Assembly: GCA_013695475.1 (NCBI GenBank)
Contig: JACDAJ010000088.1
Span: 1 to 34,711, forward strand
DNA: 34,711 nt
DNA from: Rubrobacter sp.
Lineage (GTDB): Bacteria > Actinomycetota > Rubrobacteria > Rubrobacterales > Rubrobacteraceae
Direction of reading: 5' to 3'
The notes under the pieces are model-generated. The model was not told the origin of the DNA and ran no database searches. It saw only the letters and a list, made by a program, of their open reading frames with translations. Positions 15,640 to 23,806 of the stretch are shown in pieces; the stretch's first letter is position 1, and the number at the start of each line of letters is the position of its first letter. The position numbers and the translations under genes were made by a program.

Positions 15640-16983
15640 TCACTCCGGCCCTTCCGAACCCGCCGGATATTCCCGGAGCGGCGGGCGATCCTCTTTCCAC
15701 GCTTCGAGGATCGGGGCGACGATCCGCCATGATTCCTCGGCCTCGTCGCCCCGCACGAAGAACGTCGGGTCGCCTCGCAAAGCCCGGAGTAAAAGCGTCG
15801 CGTATGCCGGGAGTTTTTGCTCCTCGAACTCCGCGGCCATTTCCGCCCGAGCGAGGCCGCCGCCGTCCTTCGCCGCGTTCACGGAGAGTCCGACCGCCCC
15901 GCCATCGAACGGTATCGTGAGGACGTTCGGGTCGCCGTTCGAGGATTCGCCGTCCTCGAAGAGTGAATTTTGGGAGGCTTTGAAATGGACTCGGATTTCC
16001 TGGCGATTCTCCGCCATCGCCTTCCCGGTTCGGAGGAGGAGCGGAACGCCACGCCACCGCTCGTTTTCTATGTGGAGGGTCGCCTCGGCGAAAGTCTCGG
16101 TGTTCCGAGACGGCTCCACGCCCTCCTCCTCGGAATAAGCCGGAACCTTCCGGCCCTCGATCTCCCCGGACGAATACCTCGCCCGAACCGTGTTTTCCTC
16201 CACCTCCTCCGACGGCATCTTTTTTATGGCTCGGAGGAGTTCGAGCTTTTTGTCCCGGAAAGGCTCCGGCTCCGTCGAGGATGGCTCCTCCATCGCGAGC
16301 ATGCACAAAGTTTGGAGGAGGTGATTTTGGATGAGGTCTTTCAATGCCCCCGCGTCGTCGTAGTACGAGGCTCGGCCTTCGAGCGCGAGCGTCTCGTCCC
16401 ACACGATCTCGACCCGCTCGATGTGTTCCCGGCTCCACACCGCCCCGAATACGCGGTTCGCGAATCGGAGGGCGAGAACATCGCGGAGAGCCTTCATCCC
16501 GAGGAAGTGGTCCGCCCGGAAAACAGCCTCCTCGTCGAAGAGGCTGTGGAGGAGTTCGTTGAGTTCCCTCGCCGACGAAAGGTCTTCCCCGAAAGGCTTC
16601 TCGACGACGACACGGCTCCCCCCCGGCATCCCGGAGAGGGCTTCGACAACGGGCGGGAATATCCCAGGCGGTAGCGAGAGATACGCGAGGGTCGGCTCGT
16701 CCGAGCCGCCGAGGAACTCCGACATCGCCCCCTCGTCCGTGATGTCCGCATCGCTGAAACGGAGGCTCCCGAGAAAATCCCGGCGGGACTTTTCGTCCAC
16801 GTCGCCCGCGTGTTCTTCGAGGTGTTCACCGACGAACTTCCGGAACGCCTCGTCGTCCCAGTCGCGGCGGGCGAACCCCGTCGCCTCGAAGCCTTCGGGG
16901 AGGAGTTTCGCTTCGTGGAGGCTCGCGAGGGCGGGGAGGACGTATCTCGTTGCGAGATCCCCCGCCGCCCCGAGGAGGAGCAT
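15640..16983 (-). CDS. zwf: Glucose-6-phosphate 1-dehydrogenase family protein with altered phosphate-binding residues
   Basis: 447 residues from ATG 16983. The upstream extension of the frame runs into the divergent leaderless promoter, so a longer start is unlikely. Family landmarks: GAAGDLATRYVLPAL (NADP fold), VVVEKPFGEDL (128-135), RADHFLGMK, YYDDAGALKDLIQNHLLQ and LLLRTGKAM. The catalytic dyad is kept (Asp158 in RADHF, His221 in QNHLLQ). Several residues that contact the sugar phosphate in Leuconostoc G6PD differ: Lys21 is Thr12, Tyr179 is Phe160, Lys182 is Met163. The protein is also somewhat shorter than the usual 480-510 residues. It may be a G6PD with relaxed binding or a dehydrogenase for a related substrate. 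No gnd or opcA adjacent. Confidence 0.8.
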   Translation of the reverse strand: MLLLGAAGDLATRYVLPALASLHEAKLLPEGFEATGFARRDWDDEAFRKFVGEHLEEHAGDVDEKSRRDFLGSLRFSDADITDEGAMSEFLGGSDEPTLAYLSLPPGIFPPVVEALSGMPGGSRVVVEKPFGEDLSSARELNELLHSLFDEEAVFRADHFLGMKALRDVLALRFANRVFGAVWSREHIERVEIVWDETLALEGRASYYDDAGALKDLIQNHLLQTLCMLAMEEPSSTEPEPFRDKKLELLRAIKKMPSEEVEENTVRARYSSGEIEGRKVPAYSEEEGVEPSRNTETFAEATLHIENERWRGVPLLLRTGKAMAENRQEIRVHFKASQNSLFEDGESSNGDPNVLTIPFDGGAVGLSVNAAKDGGGLARAEMAAEFEEQKLPAYATLLLRALRGDPTFFVRGDEAEESWRIVAPILEAWKEDRPPLREYPAGSEGPE

Positions 16984-17090
16984 GCGCCGAATTTCTGTTT
17001 CCTTGCCGATGTCGGGTCCTTTCTCGTGGCTGGCGACTATATACCCGCTCGCCCCCGACAAAAGACGTTTTGAAAGACGGGCGCGGATCG

Positions 17091-17096
17091 TAGAAT
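17091..17096 (+). promoter_or_regulatory. -10 box (TAGAAT) for the radical SAM gene, leaderless
   Basis: TAGAAT is followed by CCCAGG and then GTG 17103. A weak -35 (TTGAAA at 17070-17075) is 15 nt upstream. Confidence 0.55.
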
Positions 17097-17102
17097 CCCA
17101 GG

Positions 17103-19232
17103 GTGGACAAATCGAGCGATCCAAACAACAAAAACACCTCGAACATCACCGGGCGCGGCGCGGCGCACAATCCGAAGAACCGCTTCGAGAAGATCGAAAT
17201 CGAGCCGGACTTCGACCAACTCGACCACCTCGTCGAGTCCGACGAAGAATCGAAGCCGGAGACGATATATCTCCGCGACCATTCGCGCTCCATAATCACG
17301 ACGAACGACAGTCCCGACGTCGGTTTCGACGCGAGCATAAACCCGTATCGGGGATGCTCTCATGGATGCGTTTATTGTATGGATGGAGATACGCTCATTC
17401 TCATGGGGGACGGTCGCACGAAGCCCCTCAAAGAGCTTCGAGTCGAGGATGAAATATTTGGAACCGTCGTGCGCGGACGGTATCGTCGGTACGTCAAAAC
17501 GGAAGTGCTCGCGCATTGGAAAACCAAAAAGGAGGCGTATCGGGTCACACTCGGTGACGGAACCTCCGTCGTGGCGAGTGGCGATCATCGTTTCTTGACG
17601 GAACGGGGATGGAAGTACGTGGTCGGCACCGGATGTGGATTCGGACAGAGGCCGCATTTGACGACGAATAATAAACTCATGGGTGTCGGTCAGTTGTTTT
17701 CACCGCCGGAGGAAGATAAAAGCTACAAGCTCGGGTATCTTTGCGGTGTCATTCGTGGCGACGGACACATCGGGACGTATTCTTATAAAAGAAATGGCCG
17801 AGCTGGTTTGAGTGAGGTGCATCGTTCCGCGCTTTGTGACCGGGAGGCTTTGGAAAGAGCATCAAAATATCTTCTCGAACTCGATGTGAAAACACAGAGC
17901 TTTGTTTTTCAGAAGGCACTTGCGGGGAGAAGAGATGTTCACGCGATCCGCACTTCTTCGCGTAGTGGCGTGGAGCGTGTGGTCGAGATAGCCACTTTCC
18001 CATCCTCTCCTTCAGAAAGCTGGCGTAAAGGATTTCTGGCCGGTATCTTCGATGCGGAGGGCAGCCACCTTGCCAATGCGCTTCGCATTTCGAACACAGA
18101 TACGGATATAGTCGAGCGTATCGTGGAGTCTTTGAGGCGCTTTGGTTTCCGGTTCATCCTTGAAGTTTCGAGCAAGGGGCGAAGCCGACCGATGAAAGTG
18201 GTGCGGATATGCGGCGGTTTGAAAGAACATCTCCGTTTCTTCCACTCCACGAACCCCGCCATCTCCCGGAAAAGGAACATCGAGGGCATCGCAATCAAGA
18301 GTGATGCCGACCTTCGCGTAGAAAGTGTCGAACCCCTCGAAGAACGAACCCTTTACGACATCACGACCGGGACGGGAGACTTCATCGCGAACGGGGTGGT
18401 GAGCCACAATTGCTTCGCCCGCCCGAACCACGAATATCTCGGTTTCTCGGCGGGCCTCGATTTCGAGACGAGGATCATGGTGAAGGAGGATGCCCCGGAA
18501 CTCCTCCGCAAAGAGCTTTCGTCCAAAAAGTGGAAGCCCCGAACCCTCGCCATGAGCGTCGCCACCGACGCATACCAGCCGATAGAAAAGAAGCTCGAGA
18601 TAACGCGCCGTTGCCTCGAAGTTTTGGCGGAGTTCCGGAACCCCGTCGCCGTCGTGACGAAGAATTATCTGGTCGCAAGGGACATAGATTTGCTTTCGGA
18701 GCTTGCGAAATATAACGCGGCCTCGGTGATGGTTTCGCTCACGACGCTCGACGACGATTTGCGTCGAAGAATGGAGCCTCGTACTTCGTCGCCGTCGCGC
18801 CGTCTCGCGGCTATCGAGAAATTGTCGGACACCGAGGTTCCGGTCGGGGTGATGGCCGCGCCCGTAATTCCCGGCCTCACCGACCACGAGCTTCCGAAGC
18901 TCCTCGAAGCGGCGGCGAACGCCGGAGCCACTTCCGCCGGGTACACGATGCTCCGGCTTCCGTACGCCGTCGCGCCGCTGTTCGAGGACTGGCTCGTTCG
19001 GAATTATCCGGATCGGAGAGAGAAAATACTCGGCCGCATCCGGGAGATACGCGGCGGAAAACTGAACGACCCTCGCTTCGGCTCGCGGATGAAAGGCGAG
19101 GGGTTCTTCGCCGAACACGTCTCGAAGCTCTTCGCGGTGAGCGTCCGAAAGGCCGGGATAAACAGAAAACACGCCCCGCTCTCGGCGGCTTCGTTCCGGA
19201 TTCCCGAAGGGCAGCCTTCCCTCTTCGACTGA
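17103..19232 (+). CDS. Rv2578c-family radical SAM protein containing an intein
   Basis: 709 codons; 364 residues remain after removal of the 345-residue intein (92-436). The host protein reads SINPYRGCSHGCVY then CFARPNHEYLGF. C85-x3-C89-x2-C is the radical SAM [4Fe-4S] motif, completed by Cys437 after splicing. The rest is typical of the SplB-like/Rv2578c group: MSVATDAYQPIEKKLEITRRCLE, VAVVTKNYLVARDIDLL, VMVSLTTLDDDLRRRMEPRTSSP and GVMAAPVIPGLTDHEL. These proteins use AdoMet to generate radicals; the substrate of this group is unknown. The start is GTG 17103, 6 nt after TAGAAT, with no ribosome site (leaderless). It ends in front of a strong hairpin and is divergent from zwf. Confidence 0.9.
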   Translation: MDKSSDPNNKNTSNITGRGAAHNPKNRFEKIEIEPDFDQLDHLVESDEESKPETIYLRDHSRSIITTNDSPDVGFDASINPYRGCSHGCVYCMDGDTLILMGDGRTKPLKELRVEDEIFGTVVRGRYRRYVKTEVLAHWKTKKEAYRVTLGDGTSVVASGDHRFLTERGWKYVVGTGCGFGQRPHLTTNNKLMGVGQLFSPPEEDKSYKLGYLCGVIRGDGHIGTYSYKRNGRAGLSEVHRSALCDREALERASKYLLELDVKTQSFVFQKALAGRRDVHAIRTSSRSGVERVVEIATFPSSPSESWRKGFLAGIFDAEGSHLANALRISNTDTDIVERIVESLRRFGFRFILEVSSKGRSRPMKVVRICGGLKEHLRFFHSTNPAISRKRNIEGIAIKSDADLRVESVEPLEERTLYDITTGTGDFIANGVVSHNCFARPNHEYLGFSAGLDFETRIMVKEDAPELLRKELSSKKWKPRTLAMSVATDAYQPIEKKLEITRRCLEVLAEFRNPVAVVTKNYLVARDIDLLSELAKYNAASVMVSLTTLDDDLRRRMEPRTSSPSRRLAAIEKLSDTEVPVGVMAAPVIPGLTDHELPKLLEAAANAGATSAGYTMLRLPYAVAPLFEDWLVRNYPDRREKILGRIREIRGGKLNDPRFGSRMKGEGFFAEHVSKLFAVSVRKAGINRKHAPLSAASFRIPEGQPSLFD
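17376..18410 (+). other. Intein with LAGLIDADG homing endonuclease, in the radical SAM cluster motif
   Basis: 345 residues from Cys92 to Asn436 of the precursor. Block A begins CMDGDTLILMGDGRTKPLKE. Block B has VVASGDHRFLTERGW, with Ser where Thr of TxxH is usual. Two endonuclease motifs follow: LGYLCGVIRGDGHIG (about 210-224) and GFLAGIFDAEGSH (about 310-322). Block F/G is LYDITTGTGDFIANGVVSHN followed by Cys437 as +1 nucleophile. All splicing residues are present (Cys1, His-Asn end, Cys+1). The endonuclease acid residues (Asp in RGDG, Asp/Glu in FDAEG) are kept, so it may still be mobile. The DNA is visibly richer in A and T than the flanking extein, which suggests horizontal arrival. Confidence 0.93.
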
Positions 19233-19234
19233 TA

Positions 19235-19270
19235 GCGGGTTTCGTGGGGGTCATCCCTCACGAAACCCGC
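19235..19270 (+). terminator. Strong hairpin after the radical SAM gene
   Basis: GCGGGTTTCGTGGGGG (19235-19250) pairs with TCCCTCACGAAACCCGC around a TCAT loop, giving 12 perfect pairs plus four inner pairs (one wobble). It begins 2 nt after the stop codon. There is no T-run, so it may be a factor-assisted terminator or an mRNA-stabilising hairpin. Confidence 0.6.
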
Positions 19271-19299
19271 GCACGCGCTTCGCTTGTCAGCGCCTCGGC

Positions 19300-19353
19300 A
19301 AAATCCTCTCTCCGACGCGCCGTCGCTCCGATTTATTTGAGGGCGAGGATTTT
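19300..19353. repeat. Inverted repeat AAAATCCTC / GAGGATTTT
   Basis: Perfect 9-bp arms at 19300-19308 and 19345-19353 around a 36-nt loop, in the gap before the glycosidase-like gene. Function unknown. Confidence 0.4.
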
Positions 19354-19468
19354 CTGGAGAATCGCGAAAAATAGTTCGTTTGAGTGATGCGCGGCGGTTT
19401 GCGTGGGGGTATGCTTTTCGTTGTCGCGGTTGCGGCAAGCCGTTGTTTGGTTCGTCGGGGAGAGGCTC

Positions 19469-21002
19469 ATGCCGAAGGTGGAAGACATATATGAAGGGGT
19501 TCATGGGGAGGCTTCGCGTCGTTTGCTCGGGCGCGGGGAGTTTCTCCGGCTCGCGCTCGGGGCGGGGGCGGGGATGGCTTTGTCCGGCTCGCTCGGCGCT
19601 TTCGGGGCGGGCGGCGCGCGGGCGGCGGACATGCTCGGCGGGGAGTTCCCGATCGGGGCGTGGTGGCCGCCTCCGCCGAATCAAACGACGGTCGAGCGAT
19701 ACCGTGAGATAAAGGACGCGGGCTTCAATTTCGTGATCGGGGGAAACGGCGTCGCCAACGACGTGAACAACGCGAAAGCCCTCGAAGCGGCCGCCGGGAA
19801 TGACGTCCGCCTCGTCCTCACCGACTATGATCTCCACCAAAGGATACGCGGCGTCTCGGGCGCGCGGGCCGCCCAAAGCGCGGCGGACGGGGCCGGGGGG
19901 TTCGAGCGGAAGCCCGATGCGTTCGCTTCTCGCCGAGGACGAGCTTCGAGTCATGGGGGAAGGTGCTTTCGACGGGAGCCGGATCGCAAGCTCCGCCGAT
20001 CTGCGGGAGGAGATCCGGCAAAGGGTCATAGCCCTCCTCGACGCTCATGGAGGCTCGCCCGCGCTCTCGGGCGTGAACCTTTACGACGAGCCGGGGGCGG
20101 GACTGTTCGGGAACGTGTCTTTCGCGAAGTCCGTCCTCTCGGCGAGGGCGGTCGGGCTTCTCCCGTATGTGAACACGCCGCCTTCCCACGCCGCGCCGAG
20201 CATGCTCGGTGTCCGGGACTATCCGACATACCTCGCCCGGTACATGGCGGAGATCCAGCCTCCGGTCCTCTCCTTCGACCATTATCCATTGCTCGCCGGA
20301 AGGGCCATAACCCGCGACTATTTCCATAATTGGTCGCTTATAAGGCGGCATTCACTCCGGACGGGCGTGCCTTCGTGGGTCTTCATACAAAGCGTGGACT
20401 TCGACGGGAGAAACGTCGGCCTCGCTCCGCGCCGCCGTCCGAGCCGGGCCGACCTTCTCTGGCAGATCAATGTTTCGCTGGCTTACGGTGCGAAGGGCGT
20501 GCAGTATTTCACTTATTGGACACCCGAGAATGGCGCGGCGGGCTTCGGCCAGGCTTTGATCTCGAAATCCGGAACCCGCACTCCGCTTTACGGCCACGCC
20601 CAAAGCGTGAATTCCTATCTCCGCTCGATGGGGAAGGCTCTCCTCCCCCTCCGCTCCGACGACATCGTCCACGCGAGGGCGAAGCCGCTTTTCGGCGCGG
20701 CCCCCTTCCGGCCCGACGCCTTCGCGAGGTCGGTCGCCGGAGGCCCGGTCATACTCGGATGGTTCCGAAAGCCCGGCGCGGGGGCGAAAGTCCGATACCT
20801 CCTCGTCGTGAACGCATCCGCCTTCGCCACGGCCACCTCGACCATCACGATGTCGCCGCACGTGGCGGGGATCTTCAATTACGCCGTCGCCGATGAACGG
20901 TTCGTCCCCGTGCGAAGGCCGCCCCGCCAGACCGGGCCGAGGAGGATCACATTCCGGCTCGGCCCCGGAGAAGCGAGGCTTTTCAGACTACGCCGGAGGT
21001 GA
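19469..21002 (+). pseudogene. Secreted glycoside-hydrolase-like TIM-barrel protein, frameshifted
   Basis: The reading frame from ATG 19469 (GGGGAGAGG just before it) is coding up to about 19895. Sensible protein then continues in the next frame to TGA 21002. The shift is in or beside a run of six G (19895-19900). Removing one G joins ADGAG to GSSGSPMRSLLAEDELRV. The joined protein is about 510 residues. Its N-terminus SRRLLGRGEFLRLALGAGAG followed by Ala-rich sequence to ARA looks like a Tat-type signal. The body has GEFPIGAWWPPPP, YREIKDAGFNFVIGG, GVNLYDEPGAGLFG (possible acid/base Glu), VLSFDHYPLL and KGVQYFTYWTPE (possible nucleophile). This resembles GH5/GH42-like barrels, but I cannot assign a family. 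True mutation, phase variation or sequencing error are all possible. Confidence 0.7.
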
Positions 21003-21005
21003 AAA

Positions 21006-22601
21006 CTAACTCCTCGCCCGAACTTCCTTCGCCTCCCTCTCCGCCGCCGATGCCCTCGCCCCGTATTCGAGGCCGTCCACGAGCGCTTGCCAACTTGCCT
21101 CGATGATGTTCTCCCCGACCCCGACCGCGCCCCACATCCGCTTCCCGTCCGTCGAGTCTATGAGGACGCGGGTCGTCGCCGCCGTCGCCCGATGCTCGTC
21201 GAGTATCCGCACTTTGTAGTTCGAGAGGTGAATGTCGGCAAGCTCCGGATAATGCTTCCCGATCGCCGCCCGAAGCGCTCTATCCAGCGCATTGACCGGC
21301 CCGTTCCCCTCCGCCGTCGAGATGACCCGCTCCCCTTTCACAAGCAACTTTATAGTCGCCTCGACAGTGGTTTCTCCACCCGCCCTTTTTTCGGAGATTA
21401 TGCGGAAACTCTCGAGATCGAAGAGCGGACGCGCCTCCCCGGTCGTCCTCTCGATAAGCAGCGCGAACGAAGCGTCCGCCGCTTCATAATGGTATCCCTC
21501 ATGCTCTTTCTGCTTCATCGCCATGAGTATGGCAGTCGTGTCCCCGGCCTCGATGCCAAGCTCCTCCGCCTTCGCGAGTATCGAGTTTTTGCCGGACAAC
21601 TCCCCGACGGGCGTCCGCCTTTCGTTGCCGATGCTTTCCGGCTCGACGTGCTCATATGTCTTTGGATCCTTGGAAATTCCGTCCACATGAAGCCCGCCTT
21701 TATGCGCGAACGCGCTCCTCCCCACAAACGGACGATGCCCGTCCGGCGTCAAATTCATAAGCTCCGAAACATAGTTCGAGACCTCGGTGAGCTTTTTGAG
21801 CTGCCCGTCCCCGACGACCTCATGCCCCATTTTTAGCTGCAAATTGGAGATGACGGTGACGAGGTCGCAATTCCCGCACCGCTCCCCGACGCCGTTCATC
21901 GTTCCTTGAACGTGGGTCGCCCCGGCCTCGATCGCCACGAGCGCGTTCGCCACTCCGCACCCCGAATCATTGTGCGTGTGGATGCCGACCTTGACATTCG
22001 GATCCGAGGAGAATTCTTCGACCGTCCGGGCCACGATCTCGCGCAGCCTCGTCGGGAGCGTCCCGCCATTCGTGTCGCAAAGCACGAGCGTGGATGCTCC
22101 GGCCTCCGCCGCCGCCCGAAGCACCGCGAGCGAATGCTCCTCGTCGTCCTCGAAGCCGTCGAAATAATGCTCCGCGTCGAAGATGACTTCTTTTCCGGCG
22201 TTTGCCAGATACGCGACGGTGTCTTTGATCGACTCGATGTTCTCCCCCGGCGTCGTCCGAAGGACTTTTTCGACATGCATTTTCCAGCTTTTCGCCACGA
22301 TGCACGCGACGGGGGCGGAGAGGCTCGGGAGCAAAGTCACCGCCGGGTCGTCCTCGGCGCGGCTGTTCGGACGTCGCGCCCGGGTGAATGCGACGAGCTT
22401 CGCATGTTCGAGTTCGCCCGCGTCGAAGCCTTCGAAGAACTCGAGATCCTTCGGGTTCGAGGCCGGGAATCCCGCCTCGATGTAATGTACCCCGAGCGCG
22501 TCGAGTTCGCGGGCTATGCGGGCTTTGTCCTCCGAGGTGAGGCTCACGCCCTCGCGCTGTGTGCCGTCCCGAAGCGTCGTGTCGAAGAGTTTTATGGTCA
22601 T
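21006..22601 (-). CDS. cimA: (R)-citramalate synthase
   Basis: 531 residues. It condenses pyruvate and acetyl-CoA to citramalate, which LeuCD and LeuB convert to 2-oxobutyrate for isoleucine. The N-terminal HMGL-like barrel shows [44 protein letters not shown] and GIHTHNDSGCGVAN with metal-binding residues. The middle has GVGERCGNCDL and FAHKGGLHVDGI, and the C-terminal LeuA allosteric domain extends from about 390. The TQREGVS variant and long insert mark it as CimA rather than LeuA. ATG 22601 lies 2 nt after the leuB stop with GGAAGGAG inside the leuB end, so the two are translationally linked. It probably gives the threonine-independent isoleucine route. Confidence 0.92.
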   Translation of the reverse strand: MTIKLFDTTLRDGTQREGVSLTSEDKARIARELDALGVHYIEAGFPASNPKDLEFFEGFDAGELEHAKLVAFTRARRPNSRAEDDPAVTLLPSLSAPVACIVAKSWKMHVEKVLRTTPGENIESIKDTVAYLANAGKEVIFDAEHYFDGFEDDEEHSLAVLRAAAEAGASTLVLCDTNGGTLPTRLREIVARTVEEFSSDPNVKVGIHTHNDSGCGVANALVAIEAGATHVQGTMNGVGERCGNCDLVTVISNLQLKMGHEVVGDGQLKKLTEVSNYVSELMNLTPDGHRPFVGRSAFAHKGGLHVDGISKDPKTYEHVEPESIGNERRTPVGELSGKNSILAKAEELGIEAGDTTAILMAMKQKEHEGYHYEAADASFALLIERTTGEARPLFDLESFRIISEKRAGGETTVEATIKLLVKGERVISTAEGNGPVNALDRALRAAIGKHYPELADIHLSNYKVRILDEHRATAATTRVLIDSTDGKRMWGAVGVGENIIEASWQALVDGLEYGARASAAEREAKEVRARS

Positions 22602-22603
22602 CT

Positions 22604-23674
22604 TTATGCCACTCCTTCCCCCGCCGCGACCCATTGGCTCACGGCTTTCGTTATTTCCTGTGTCGTCTTTTCTCCGCCGAGATCCCGCCCGAGGAACTTC
22701 GCCTCCATCGCCGCCGAAACTCCCTGTTCGATGGCTCCGGCGATGTCCGGCCTCCCGAGGCCGTGGCGGAACATCATCGCCGCCGAAAGGATCGTCGCAT
22801 ATGGATTGGCGATCCCCTTCCCCGCGATGTCCGGCGCGCTTCCATGCACCGGCTCGAAGATGCCCGGCGAACCCGGCTCCCCGAGCGACGCCGAAGCGAG
22901 CATCCCCATCGAACCCGGCAAAACGGCGGCCTCGTCGGAGAGCATGTCCCCGAACAAATTATCCGTGACTATGACATCGAAGCGTTTCGGGTTCGTTATG
23001 AGGTGCATCGCCGTCGAGTCGGCGAGCGCGTGGTCGAGTTCGATGTCGGGATATTCCTCCGCACCGACCTCCGCGACGACCTTCCGCCACATTCTCCCGG
23101 TCGCCATGACGTTCGCTTTGTCCACCGAAGTCACGCGCTTCTTCCTTCGCCTCGCCGCGTCGAAGGCGACACGGGCCACACGCACGACTTCGTCCTTCGT
23201 ATACACACTTTGGTCGCTCGCGTACTCGAATCCCTCGACCTTCTCGCCGAAGTACGCGCCCCCGGTCAGTTCGCGCACGATGAGGACATCCACGCCGGAG
23301 ACGATCTCTCTTTTCAGCGGCGACCAGTCAATGAGCGCTGGTATCGCCGCGACCGGACGCAAATTTGCGAAAGTCCCGAGTGATTTCCGGAGCGAGAGAA
23401 GCCCCGCCTCCGGGCGTATTTCCCCGCCGTCGAACTCGGGGTCGCCGACCGCTCCGAGAAGCACCGCGTCCGAGGCTTTCGCCCGTTCGAGCGTTTCGTC
23501 GGACACCGGATTCCCTTCCTCGCGTATGGCCGCCGCCCCGACTTTTCGCTCCTCGCAATCGAGCGATACGCCGAAGTGCTTCGCCGCCGCGTCCATGACG
23601 GTTTTCGCCGCCCCGACGACCTCCGGCCCGATGCCGTCTCCGGGAAGCAATAGTATGTCGAATGAGTTTGCCAT
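22604..23674 (-). CDS. leuB: 3-isopropylmalate dehydrogenase
   Basis: 356 residues, the normal length. It oxidatively decarboxylates 3-isopropylmalate in leucine synthesis and, with CimA, methylmalate in isoleucine synthesis. Landmarks: LLPGDGIGPEVV, VLLGAVGDPEFD, LRPVAAIPALIDWSPLK, VDVLIVRELTGGAYFG, SVDKANVM, DIELDHALADSTAMHLI, DVIVTDNLFGDMLSDEAAVLPGSMGMLASAS (Mg ligands) and EPVHGSAPDIAGKGIANPYA. ATG 23674 has GAGGAG about 8 nt upstream. It is followed by cimA after 2 nt. Upstream is an inverted-repeat element that separates it from the HExxH gene. Confidence 0.95.
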   Translation of the reverse strand: MANSFDILLLPGDGIGPEVVGAAKTVMDAAAKHFGVSLDCEERKVGAAAIREEGNPVSDETLERAKASDAVLLGAVGDPEFDGGEIRPEAGLLSLRKSLGTFANLRPVAAIPALIDWSPLKREIVSGVDVLIVRELTGGAYFGEKVEGFEYASDQSVYTKDEVVRVARVAFDAARRRKKRVTSVDKANVMATGRMWRKVVAEVGAEEYPDIELDHALADSTAMHLITNPKRFDVIVTDNLFGDMLSDEAAVLPGSMGMLASASLGEPGSPGIFEPVHGSAPDIAGKGIANPYATILSAAMMFRHGLGRPDIAGAIEQGVSAAMEAKFLGRDLGGEKTTQEITKAVSQWVAAGEGVA

Positions 23675-23702
23675 GTTTGTACTCCTCGCTGGTTTTTAGT
23701 TG

Positions 23703-23806
23703 GTCGCTTTGCTGTTTGGTTATCGGTTACGGGTTATTGGTTTTGTTTTTGCCAACAACCATTAACCACCAACCAACAACCGGAGCGGAGCCGAAGGCGG
23801 AGCGAC
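23703..23806. repeat. Intergenic inverted-repeat element, copy 1
   Basis: Outer arms GTCGCT (23703-23708) and AGCGAC (23801-23806). Inside are GGTTATTGG-type repeats (23732-23740) facing CCAACAACC-type repeats (23752-23760 and after), with one mismatch. The element ends exactly at the stop codon of the HExxH gene. A near relative lies at 24576-24664. Confidence 0.6.

Noticed and set aside
17103-17124. zwf start at 17124 on the minus strand
   Set aside because: It would overlap the divergent radical SAM start and promoter, and homologues begin near MLLLGAAGDL.
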